This document shows positions 37,657 to 50,000 of a DNA stretch of 64,000 bases, in pieces. Both the position numbers and the translations under genes were made by a program. The notes under the pieces are model-generated. The model had not been told where the DNA came from, did not search any database, and worked only from the letters and a program-made list of their open reading frames with translations. Each line of letters starts with the position of its first letter. Within the stretch, counting starts at the first letter, position 1. Source of the DNA: Tetrahymena thermophila SB210 (Eukaryota > Ciliophora > Oligohymenophorea > Hymenostomatida > Tetrahymenidae); the NCBI RefSeq assembly GCF_000189635.1, contig NW_002475959.1, forward strand, positions 303,095-367,094. The letters run 5' to 3'.

Positions 37657-39948
37657 TCAGTTTGACTAATTCAGTAATATAGAAGATAGTATTCTATAAT
37701 CAATTATATCAAGATTCTGCCTGCTTTCACATCTTGATAAGAAGAGGTTAATTTATTCTAGTTGTAACTCTTTTGATTAGAATACTTTAAATTACTCTTA
37801 GAGGTGATTTATATTAATTTCATCTAGTTAAAAATAAAATTAATAAATTTTAAACCTTTAATTAATTAGATAAATAGAAGAATACCTGATAAGTTGCTTG
37901 TCGCTGTGTTTCCCTAATTTGGCTTTATTTTTTCAATTGCTATTCCTACAATATTTAAAGCAGCAAGCTATTCTTTACTTAATAAAATCATCACAGCTTT
38001 TTTTAAAAATAATATTTCCTTGTAAAACTTAAAAAAATCTAAACTATCATCAATGGATTTCTCTAATTAGTCTTAAACATCTTAATCAAATCCTACAGAT
38101 TTTAAAAACCCCTTACGATTGAATAATCTATTTAATAGTTTAAAGTAATATACATTTTTTAATATATTTATTGATAAACTTTAAATATATTGATAAAATT
38201 TTAAAATTTTGCTAACAAAATAAAGTTAATTGAAAACTAAGTAAAAAATTTTACCTATTAGTAAATATAATTTTCTCAAGTCTCTGCTAGATAGAGATAT
38301 CATTTAAAATTTTCAAATTTTAATTTGTTTGCTTTTTAATAAGATTAATATTTTTAATCTAGCTTTTATTAATATCAGGTTGATTTAGTTAGTTAACCTT
38401 TTTAAAAATGTTTTAATTTCTTTGAGTCGTAGATTGATCCTTATTTGCTATATTGTTAGATCCGTCCTGTTAGACATTTTATTTTTATTGATATGATAAT
38501 TCATTTTTTTAAGCATTTGGGACAAAAACTCTCAATTATTTTTTTAAGTTAAAGGAATTCTAAACTGTTTCTACCCTATTCAGTTTGAGGTTTTATTTTT
38601 TATCCTAAATTTTTTATTCCAAAATTTCATTTGGCTATTTTTATTCATAGTCTTCCTTAATAAAGTCATTTTCTTTTTTCTCACTATAACTAGTTAATAG
38701 CTGCTGAAATACAATTTAACAAGATTTTGGTGTCAAACACTGTGGCAAAATATTATGTTAGCTTTCTTATTCTTATTCTTATTCGGATTCAGTTTAAGTT
38801 TGTTAATTTTCATGAATTTATTATTGTTAAATTGGTTGATTAAAATTGAAAATCTTGTTACAATTGATGGCTTTTAAATATGTACCTAAAAATAAGTTTT
38901 GTAATAGTATAAAAAAAATATCTCTTCTAATAAAACTTTGCGCCATTTTTCTACAAAAATACCCTAAAATTAGAAGCAAAGCTAAAACACTATTACAAAG
39001 AGCTAAAACTTGAGTAAATATTGGGTATTAAATATTATTGTAAATAATACTCTCATCTAATCTAATCATTATTTCAGATAACATTTTCAAACTTGTATCT
39101 TAAATAAATTGTGAACGAGAATAATTAGTGGTTTAAGAATCAAATGAATTTAAATAAGAGTAAGTTTCTTATTATTAAATTAAAAATCCTTTCTTAACTT
39201 AAGTAATTGCTTTCTACATTTGTAATTCTTGATAAATATATTGATTATACATAGACAAACTTTACATCAGCTTATATTGATCTTATACGATCTATGAAGA
39301 TGTGTTAAAATAAGAAGTTTTTATCTTATAATACAAGTAATAATTTAAATTAACTTGGTCTTATGATTATTGGTCTGCACAATTATCTGGAACAGTAGTT
39401 TTGTATTTATCAGTTTCTTAGCAATTATATGCAAGTACAGTTAAGTATGAAAATAATCTACTAAAGTCTGCTACATTAGTTAACTTAAGATCTGGATTTT
39501 AATTAAAATCTATGCAGAAATAACCTTTTAATTATGGATTTTAGCATTTTACTATATTCAAAGGTATAATTTCAAATTTATTATTATTTGAGGTGATATA
39601 ATAACCCAAAAATACTTTATATATTTTATTTTACTCTTCTTCTAGTTAGATTAAAGTTTTGCCTTCTAAAACTGAATAAAAACCAAATGCAAACATATCA
39701 CTATTTAATTGCATATCAATCTCATCAGATACTAAGCCTTGCTATCTTACAGTTGGTTCCATTTATCCATCAAAGTAGAGGTATGATTAATAAAAGAAGT
39801 AAATGCTAGTTAAAATAGCAATTATGACTGTTAAAATAGAACCGAAAATAGTTCTTTTTTTTAGTTATTATTTACTTGCATTAAATTAAATGGATTCAGA
39901 GAATATGTCTAAATTCTTAAAAAACTCCAATAACTCTTTTGTTAGCAT
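37657..39948 (-). CDS. Two-membrane-segment protein of a ciliate tandem family, member 3
   Basis: Predicted 700-residue paralogue; exons 39948-38255, 38127-37886 and 37823-37657 on the minus strand. ATG at 39948 gives MLTKELLEFFKNLDIFSESI. The first hydrophobic span is ILTVIIAILTSIYFFY and the second VLALCNSVLALLLILGYFC, followed by RKMAQSFIRRD. It is close to member 1 throughout, including the 3' flank, introns and the C-terminal CNLLL-like coiled region (FLSRCES). A Cys-rich region lies between the membrane spans. No domain of known function was recognised. Confidence 0.88.
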
Positions 39949-41171
39949 TTATTTCTACTTTTCTTTCTCAAATTTTTGTTTCAAATAATTGATCTAATTT
40001 ACCAATTTTTTAATTTTTTGAATAAATTATGAAAATAAGTGTTTGTGAAATTGAAAAATCACTAAAATAAATTAGATAATACATGTAATAAATAAAAAGA
40101 ATGGAAAACAATAAATTTTCACAACAGAAAATAAATTACAATGATAAAACTTCACCACCTTATTAAATCAAAAACATTTATATAGCAAAATTTATTTACG
40201 CAAATTTGATGAATGATTGAAATAGTTTTTATAAAGCATAAAAAATCCCTGTTTTCAAAATAAGAATTTTCTTTTTTACATTTTAATTAATCATGAATTA
40301 GAAGTTATTAAAAAGTTCTTTAAATATAACAAAATCAGTGTTTTTTATACTGAACAAATTAATCAGGTTAAAAAAATTATTTATTGAATAAATTAAAAAT
40401 AAAATCAGAAGTATATTTCCATTCGTTTATGAACATTATTAATTTACTTTATGTCTCTCAAAAATTCATGTTTGTTTAAATTTGTTTTTAATAAATTGAA
40501 TGTTTTTATGAATGTTTTTTATCATTTTAAAGTTGAAATTAATTCCACTACTATGATCTTTAGTATTTTTAATATTACATTGGGTTAATGATATAAATTA
40601 GGGATAAACTGAATATTCAGTTATGATGAATAAAATTTTTATGGTACTCGATAAGATATTTTTGAAATTATCTTAATTAAATTAAAACATTAAATTTCGA
40701 TTATTGTAAATCGAAATGGCATTTTACTCTATTATATCCATTTAAAGTAATACCTCTACCCTATATATCACTTTGATTTTATTAAAAAATTTTGCTATAA
40801 TTAAATTAAGTACAATTATTCATTTTATACTTATTACAATTAAATGTTAAGTTGAAGGTATCCAAATAAATATTTTAATTTGGATTTTAGGTAGGTATAA
40901 AATATTTTAAAACATAAATAATTTAGTTTTTCATGATTGTTATTAATAAATAATTCAAAATTCACAAAACAATTTTCTACCGACTAATTATCAAACATAT
41001 AAAAATAATCCATATAAACAATTATTATTTTTATATAACTCATATAAAATAAAAGCTGACTAAAAAAATGGTATGAAAAATTTTTAAGTTAAAATTTCTT
41101 AATAATTTAAAAACAAAACATGTTTAGAATACAAAAAAGTTATTATTATTCATAAATTAAATTTAAAAATA
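39949..41171. other. Gene-free AT-rich spacer
   Basis: About 1.2 kb between the promoter side of two-TM member 3 and the 3' end of the hydantoinase-like gene. It holds a perfect 9-bp inverted repeat (separate entry). No coding signal was seen. Confidence 0.5.
40694..40717. repeat. Perfect inverted repeat, 9-bp stem and 6-nt loop
   Basis: ATTTCGATT, spacer ATTGTA, then AATCGAAAT. The arms are exact complements. In such AT-rich DNA a 9-bp palindrome can occur by chance, but the CG in each arm makes it stand out. No poly-T tract or neighbouring gene end makes it an obvious terminator. Confidence 0.5.
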
Positions 41172-44100
41172 TCAATAATAAGGTTTATATGGGACATTAA
41201 TATCAATGCCCATACCTGGAGGACCTATCACCTTTAAAGCTTCGGGTGTAGTGAATTTAGGGTCAACTGGTAAAGCTATAACTACAGCTCTAAGACCATA
41301 GCACACATCTTCACTATGAATGACTGTTCCTTTGTACTCATCAAGGAGAGTTATTAAATCTGGAGTCATAACTAAAGGTTCTCCGCTAATATATTATTAA
41401 GTTTATTCATCTAATTTGACCTCTTCTGCAAAAAGGAATTCGTTTTTGTATTTGATAGAAACATACTTTTCCTATTTTTCGTTTTAGTTGTATAGTGTTC
41501 CCTTGATAATTACCTCACCAAAGTCATAACCTCCTTATTTTTTCCTTATAGACTAGATAATTTTACCTTTTATTATCACCTTAGCATTAGGAACAACATT
41601 TTGTAAGTCTTCTTCGATAACTTTTTCAACAGGTTTTTGTTGAATATTTATTCCCTAATGTAAAGTTTCACCAATCTTCAAAGCTTATTGATAACCTCCT
41701 TTAAAGTAGTACTTTTGTACAAATTCTCTATTGCTTACTTAACAAGCAATGCTTCCCATCATACCAAAATGCTTTACTACCCAGTCTCTTAAAAGGCCTT
41801 CAAGATTCTAAAATTCTTCATGTAATGGAGGGTTTGATAAATAGATATCATCAATAAGATATCTATTGTTTTTAGAGTCACCAAATGCTAATGGAAGAGG
41901 ACTTTACTTATGAATAATTGGTAAAATATCGCACAATTCAGGGAAAGCTCTACACATCACATTACAATCAAAAACAGGGATGTCTGAAGCAAGACCTAAT
42001 ATTATGCAAGCCAAAGCATTACATCCTCCAACCTCAACACATCCTAAGGAATTAATTTTATTTCCTACAAATTAGTTTAATGCCTTGAAAGAATTAAATA
42101 ACTCGTGAATAGTAAACCCACTTTCTTAAAAGATAGTTGGAGCACCATAGTGGCCTACAATACAGAGAAGGTCTTCATCTTTCATTGAGTCTGGGTCATA
42201 TAAAATCAAAGGTTTTTTTCTCTCTTCAAACAATCTCTAACCAACAAGAACAGATTTTTCTACTGAACCACCACCTCCTGATCCTAATACAGCGCATCCC
42301 CAAGCTAAATTTTTAAATTCTTCAATATTATTTATTACAGTTAATGGCTTCCAACTTCCATCATCTAGATTAAGTTTGGGTATTTCTGGTTTTTTAAATA
42401 CATAATTGATTTTAGGAGTAGACTTTTAAGCTGCCTTAGAAGGATCTAGAGAAAACATTTGATCTAATTTACAAACTTCTCTGAAAGAAGAAGGACATTT
42501 ATCCCAGCTAAACTTTCCTTTTACTTTGATATAAAGTTTCTTTTAATTTTTATTATGAGAATAAGAAACTTCATTAGAAATAATTTCAACAACTTCTACA
42601 GGTTCTTAAGCTCCATTTTACTTGGCTTATTCAATAAGTTTAGCTTCTATTTCTTAAATTAGTTGTTATTCAGTTTAATTAGGTTATATGATCACTTCTT
42701 TTTCAAATATTTCTGTTACATCTGTCAAAGTGGAACCTAATGCATTTGCAACATCTTAATTAGGTAAAAGTTTTTATACTTCACAAACACCCTAAGTGGC
42801 TTCTTCAAGGTATTTACTGTCAACTAAGCAAGCACCACCACCAACAAGTAAAATCTTCATTTTCTAAGTTGTATCTGTAATTAAAGTTTCAATTTCGGAG
42901 GTTAATTTTTCAGTCAATTATTTTTTATGAAGTTCTACTAATTAATCAATTTCTTGAAGATTGAATCCTTTTCCTTACAAATAATTAACGAATCTTTTTT
43001 TATCAGCGCCAGGAATAGATGCTTCTAGAGTGCTATCTCTATAAATAGCAAAATCAGTATTGCAAAGTACTGAACCCCCTTCAAAGGAAACAGCGGATTG
43101 AAGCAGTCTAAAGGCAACAGATTCTTTTTATATAGTTAAAGTTACCCTTTGATTTTCATCTCTACCTACCTATACTATTGAGCCACCTCCAAGAGCGATT
43201 GTGTGAACTAATGGCATTCTGAAATTTAAAATAATTCCATTTACTTCCATAAATTTGCTAGCTGTTCTTGGGATACCTTTGCTCATAACAGCAATATCAG
43301 TGGAAGTTCCACCTATATCAACTACGATAGCATCTTTTTCACCATATAATTAAGAACCGCCTTTTAAAGAGTTAATTATAGAGGCAGAGAATGTGAAGAT
43401 TGGATTAACTTGAGCAACCTAAGCAGACATAAATGATCCATCATTGTGAGAAATAAACAATGGAGTATTGACAAATCCAAGTTCATCTAGAGCTTTTCTA
43501 TAACCTTAAAATGTTATTGAGGAAAGATATTTTAAACATTCATTAATAATAGCTGCATTTTCTCTTTCTAAAAGACCATCTTTCTTACATATTTCGTGTG
43601 TGAGAGTAATAGAAATGTTGTAATTACGTTTCTTACATTCTTCCTAAACTATCTCTCTGGCCTTGATTTCTTGAGAATTATTCATAGTAGAATAAACACC
43701 ACTGATAACGAGGTTATGGATGTCTTATGCTATAATATCTTCTAAACTTTCTATTATTTCTTTTTCATTCATTTTTGTGTACTCTTTTTCTCCATCAAAG
43801 TAAAAACCACCATTCAAGATATAAGATGGTCCTTAAATTCTTTAAAGCAAATCAGAGTTTTCAATTTAGCAAAATGGATAGAAATCTAAACTTTGAGGAC
43901 CGCAGAATCTAATAACTGCAACTTTATTGAGCTTTTCAGTTGAATTTTTATCTCCCTTCTACAATATAGCATTAATAAAATGAGTAGTACCAATGATAAT
44001 AGCAAAAACAGAAGATTTATCGAGGTCAAAAGGGCATTATGAGAGCATCTGCTTAATAGAGTTAGAAATACCTGTAGTAACATCGGGAGTAGTAAAAGCT

Positions 44101-44195
44101 TTTTGTTTGCAAATAATTTGCATGTTTTCAGCTTTAACTAAGACGCTATCTGTGTTTGTTCCACCTACGTCTACACCTATAATAAAGTTTGTCAT
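41172..44195 (-). CDS. Hydantoinase/oxoprolinase-like protein fused to a DUF917-like domain
   Basis: Intronless 1,007-residue protein with ATG at 44195 and TGA at 41172-41174. The N-terminal half matches the hydantoinase A/5-oxoprolinase (HyuA) ATP-binding fold. Phosphate loop 1 is GVDVGGTNTDSVLV (residues 7-20), phosphate loop 2 is VVDIGGTSTDIAVM (about 290), and LGGGSIVQVGRD follows. From about residue 620 the protein has LAWGCAVLGSGGGGS, then GCNALACIILGLAS and a conserved-looking C-terminus (VIGPPGMGIDINVPYK), which fits the DUF917 family that often accompanies hydantoinase A. Known HyuA-type enzymes cleave cyclic amides (hydantoins, 5-oxoproline) using ATP. The substrate here is unknown. 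No signal peptide or membrane span is seen, so it is probably cytosolic. A 3-kb intronless gene stands out beside its intron-rich neighbours; an origin by transfer or from a processed copy is only inference. Confidence 0.9.
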
Positions 44196-47016
44196 TAATA
44201 TTTAGATAGATATTTATGATTTGCAATTTAGTTTTATTTATTGTTTTAATAATAATTATATAATTAATTAATTATCAATAATTTCTTCTACAAATTTTAT
44301 ATAAATTGAAAAGAATATCTTTTTAGTACTTTTCTAGATATGATTTGCCAATTTGTATGTCCAACCAATAAAAAATGAGAATATATTTATGATTTGGTTT
44401 TATTAACATAAAGATATATTTAATTTACCAAATCATAAAAACTTAAGGATGGATTCATCTATTACATTAAGTTTTACATTTAAAGTGTATAATTGATCAC
44501 TAAAATGCTATTTAATTAATTTAATTCGTATTTCAATTAATGTTAGCGATAAAGAAATTTAGATTAAATAAATCTCTACACGTAATATTTGTGTAATTAA
44601 GTTTATATTCAACCTTTACTCAATCAATAAAAGATTAAATTACTTTCTGTTCTTCGAACTTTCTAAAAAAAAAAATCTATTTAGAAACATTTTGTAAGTA
44701 TATTTAATAGAGTTTTTTATTAGTGGTATTAAAAATAAATAGTTTATTTAATAATTATTAAATATTTTATATAAAGATAGCAATCAATCTTTTTTTTATT
44801 TTAAATTTATTTATAATATGTTTTACTTCACATTTATATTGAGATATATTTTATATTAATTTTTATGATTTTTTCTTGCTAAATTTTTATGGTTATCAGC
44901 TGTTAAAAAATTAGTTAAGCTAATTGATAATTTTACATCTTATAGAATAAGTGGTGCCAATCAATTATCAAAGATACTACCTTTCAAAAAATATGAAGGA
45001 TAATAATATAAAAAATGTTAAAAATAAAAGTTTTTCTCAAGTATATGTTCAATATTTTTTGTCTATCTAATTAAGTTTAAAGACTCTCACTAGTATGTTT
45101 TTGATTGTTTGTTTATTTCCTAACTCACTTACTTATTTCAAAAATAATTCAAAATTTGTTAAAATTATTATAATAATCATATTAATATCAAAATTTTAAT
45201 GATGAATGATAACTAATTTGTTCATTTTACTTATATTTTAATATTTTTTAGGTATTAAGACGAGCTTAATTCTTAAAAATCGTAGATAAAAAACATCAAC
45301 CTTTTGCTATAATACATTTTTCTAGAAAATTTAATTAAGCATTTTCATTCTAAAACAATATAATTTTTTTCTTGTTAATTTAGTATGTTAATATCTATAT
45401 TATAAGTATTAGATTCTTAAAAAAATTAATAACAATCTTTAGAAAGATCTTAAGCTAAATACTAATTATATTAGAAATTAAACTTATAAATTTGCTTTTA
45501 TTAAGTTCAAGTTTTGTGATTCTAATAGTTATAAAATTTATATTTTAGACATTTAACTATGGTAAAACTCTATAAATTAATTTATTTCTATTTATTAATT
45601 GTATTTTTTTTAAATTTTATTAATATTCAAGAAATATTTTTTTTTTAATAATTTTATGATTTAATATCCAATAAATATTTATTTTAAATTGTGTCATATT
45701 AAAGATTTAATTATAGCTTTTACTCTACTACAATCAATTTTAAATAAAAATGGATTGAATTTACAGATTTAAATTAAAAATTATAGGAGGGGATTAGGAA
45801 TTGTTTAGAGCCAGCTTACATTTTAAAATTTTTATTTAGTTATTATTCATATTAAAAATATAATTTGCTCTTTCAAAATAATATATTCTTTCCTAAATAA
45901 TTAATGTCTCTAAATTAAGAATAGCTAAGCATATACTACCTGATTATTTGAAAATTTACTCATTATTATAAATTAATGGGCACTATTAAGATGAATGTAT
46001 TATAAGAATAAACTTATTTGAAAGTTCACTAATTATCTATTTAATCATAAAAATTGCAAATTTAAACATATTAAGTTGCTAATTTGTATTACATAAAAAT
46101 TAATTACATTATTTTTACTATCAATAAAAATAATTTCATTGACACATTATTTGTAAGTTTAGTTCTTTACTATATGTTAATTTTTTTAAAAAAGTAAATT
46201 CAACGACTAAAAGTTTTTTTCATTTAAAAATAGCTTATTTTATATTTTAGATTTATATCTTCATTTACATTTAGATTTTTGATTAGTCGTATTTCTGACT
46301 CAGTATATTTAACTTGATAAAAACCGAACTTAGTATTGAATTATATTTTATCTATCTTATTTTTCATTAAATAACTTTTATTTTTTTACAACTAATTTAA
46401 TTTCTTCAAAATATTTTATTATTTCTGGATCAATAATACTCTATATTAAAAATTAATACAAAAATAAACATTAAAGCTTAGCTTACAACAGATATTTACT
46501 TTTTATCATTTATAATAAAAATTAAAATAAAAATTTTTTGAATTCGAAAAAGTAATTTTTTCTAAGAATATAAATTATAATACATGGCATATATTTTGCT
46601 TGTTTGTAGGATTTTAAAGATAAGATTGAAAATAAAAGATGATTCGTTGGTTTTAAACAATGCTTTTCATTTTCCTTTAAATGTATTTTAAATCTTATAG
46701 GTTAGTTAATGATCCGCGCCATAACATATTCGGTTTAATTCTAAATATAGATAAATATCCGCGAAAAGAATTTGCGAATATTTCGAGTTAAACAGATTTA
46801 TTATTTTATGAATGGTATTTCTTATTAATTTAAAGCTTAAAAAATATCAGACACGCATTCATTATTCAATAAGGAAATTTTCATTTAATAAATACAATAA
46901 CTTAAATATAAATAATTTAATTTATAATTAATTAGCAAAAATTAGCTAGCTCTTAATAAAAAGCAATATAAAAAATTCATCAAATATATTGATAAGAGAT
47001 ATCTAATAATTAAAAT
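44196..47016. other. Long gene-free AT-rich region between divergent genes
   Basis: About 2.8 kb between the divergent starts of the hydantoinase-like gene (-) and the FG/Gln-rich gene (+), so it should contain both promoters. It is mostly A/T runs. A less AT-rich patch at about 46620-46800 (with GATCCGCGCCATAAC and CCGCGAAAAG) stands out but has no recognisable identity. No tRNA or other RNA was recognised. Confidence 0.5.
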
Positions 47017-50000
47017 ATGAACTAGGCATATTAGTATTCTTAACAGTAAAACTCAGCATAGATTATAGGCTCTAAAAATCAGAAGAAGAATTTCCCAAAC
47101 ACAGTCAAAAAGCAATAACAACTGCAAGAAGAGTATGATGAAATACTCTATTCTGAAAATGCTATCTAGTCTAAAAGAAAGCTTAAGAAATTAATATAAC
47201 AGAATTCTGGAAATATTAATATCGTCGATGATGTTAGGGATATAAATAAGGCTAAGGAATAGGTAACTTCAGGCTTCTTCCCTAGCTTTGCTAGCTTCAT
47301 TCAAAAAATCAAATGCTTTAGCTTAAAAGATAACATAGTCAACTACTTGAAGAATAAGTAAGCCGAAAGACAAATTTTAGAGTAGGAGATTAACAATTTA
47401 GATATAAATGCAGGTAAATAAGCCCAAAAAAATGAAATGGTAGCTGAAATTAATCAAGAATAAAAGAAGAGCAATTAAATTAATAACTAAGAGACTCCAA
47501 GAAAGTAAAACCTCAACTAACCCAAATCTAGCAGATAGTCTTCATAATCAGTTATTAGTAATTCTAATTTGCAGCAGTAATAATAGTAGTTGAATTATAA
47601 AAAAACTTAAAATAATGTAGTCATTCACTACAACACATATAATATACAAAAAGAATAAAATAATTCATAGAAAAATGTGTAATAATTTAATCAACAGAGA
47701 TAACCAAACTAGGATTAGCAATATTAAATACAATATAGCCAAAATAGCTCTTCTAGCAAATAAAGCAAATAAATTTATTAAACAAACTAGTATCAATAAA
47801 ATTATATTAATCAGTAGCCACAATATTATCAGAGCGCGAATTAAGTATAAAATTTGAATGCCACTGCTATTTAAAGGCATATGCCTGAGGATGTTATGAA
47901 TTAATCAGAAAATTCAGTCTTAAATGGATTTAAATATAATATAAATCATTAATCTTCAAGAATTCCCTCTTCAAACATAGGAAACCACAGTTCTTTCAAT
48001 GCTAGATATACTTATTAAGGATCAAGCTATACAAAATAAAATATCTTACAAAAGATTATAGTCTTTTATGATAATAAATACATTAAAGACTAGTAAAATA
48101 AAAAGAAATTGCAAAATAAAAATCTTCAATAAACAAACTAAACTATGACTTAAGAGGATTAAAAGGTCAAAGTACTCAAACCCATTGCAATAAATCCATA
48201 TAATCTCAGACCCTATAGTTCTGTTGTCAAAAAAGAAAGTAAAACAATTAAAATATTATTGATATTAAATAACTAAAATTTTATATTAATAAATAGGTAA
48301 AATTATTGATATTGAAAGAAGAGTAAAAGAATAAGCATAAATGCAAGTAGAAAGATTATAAAATTAAGAGAGATACAATAATAGAGTAAATTGGTCACTT
48401 GCAGAAAATACCAGGGCAGCTTAGATGAATAATTTTAAATTAACTGAAAATGAAGAGGATAGATATAAGAAACAAAAAATATTGAAAGACCTTCACAAAA
48501 AAATGAAAGAAAAATAAAGATATATGTTAAATGAAGATGATGACGAAGATGAAGAAGACCATAAATCTAATGAAATTGAAGAATATGATTAAATCTTAGA
48601 TAGTTAACTCTAAGATTAGGACTCTAACATGATATATAGTGTGGATTCAAACAAACCATAAAGGCATATTATTGCTAAGAAGAATCAACAAGGCAACCAA
48701 GCAAATGCAAATAAAAAATCATCATCTTCAAACGATGAATTTTAAACATCTTGTTCATCTGATGATGACGGAAAAAATAAAGTAATTTTATTTCATTTAA
48801 AATTTATATAGATCCTACAAAAAACACTTTTATGTTCAAATAACTTTTGAATTCTTTTAATAGGGTTTAGATCTTTCAAAATATTGAAATATTCATTTTA
48901 ATAAATTTAGATTAATGGTTTACATAAGAAGGGTGCTCGCCAAGGACCATCATCTTTGTATCGTTCTCCAGTGCCTTTTATAGGAGAACTAAAAGAAGAT
49001 TTTTAAAACATGATGCTGAAAATGACAGAATCTCAAGAAATATTTGATTTATTTGTTTAGTTTTTAAAGAAAATATAAAGTTCTGAAGGGGCAATTAACA
49101 TTTCAGAAAAATAATAACAAGAAATAAAGTAATAGATTTTACAACAGCTCTAATAAAAAGATGAGAAATTGAATGGATCTATTGATTTTTCAGAAGTAAT
49201 TAAGAATAAAGAAACTATTTTGGCAAGTAATAAGAAAAAACTTTCTCCAATTTAAGAAAAGAGCAACAATAGTGAAAATAAGAACTTTAGTATTGATTAA
49301 ATTTTCAACAACTCTGCATCAAAGTAAGATGACCTTTTACAATTTAACTAGAAATAAGCCCAAGAAACTGTATTTTAAATTAATGGAAGCCAAAATAAGA
49401 ATTAAGCTTAACCAGTTAGTGGTGTCAGTAGCTCAGAAAATACTCTTCATAATCAAAACCCTAACTAAATTTAAATAGCCAGCGAAATTAATAACAATTT
49501 ATTCTAAAAGAACTAAGCAAACAACATATTTTCAACAATAAATCCTAGCAATCAAAGCAACAGTGGTATTAACTTAACTGCTAATAAAGAAGTTTCTAAA
49601 GTTGAAGTTAAATAAATAGCTTCTGATGTTGCTTCAAATATTTTTGGTAATTAAGATAAGAATTAATCTTAAACTGAGGAAAAATCGGAAGAAAAAAAAT
49701 CAGTTTTAGGGCCTAATATATTTTAACGTATAGATAACCCTCCTAATAATTCAACTTCAGGCAGTGAGGAAAAAAGCCAATTGAATAATTAAAATTAGGA
49801 AAAATCTTAAAAACAACCTGCTGTATAACCTTTAAACTTATTTGCTAATTCTGGTGTAAATTTATTTTCTGCATCCAAAGCATCTTAGAAAGACGAAAAA
49901 ACAGAGTAATAGAAACAGAGTGATAAAGTGGAAGAATAAACTGAATAAGATTAATTAAAGAAAGATAATGAAATTTTAAAATCACAGTTAGATATAAGAA

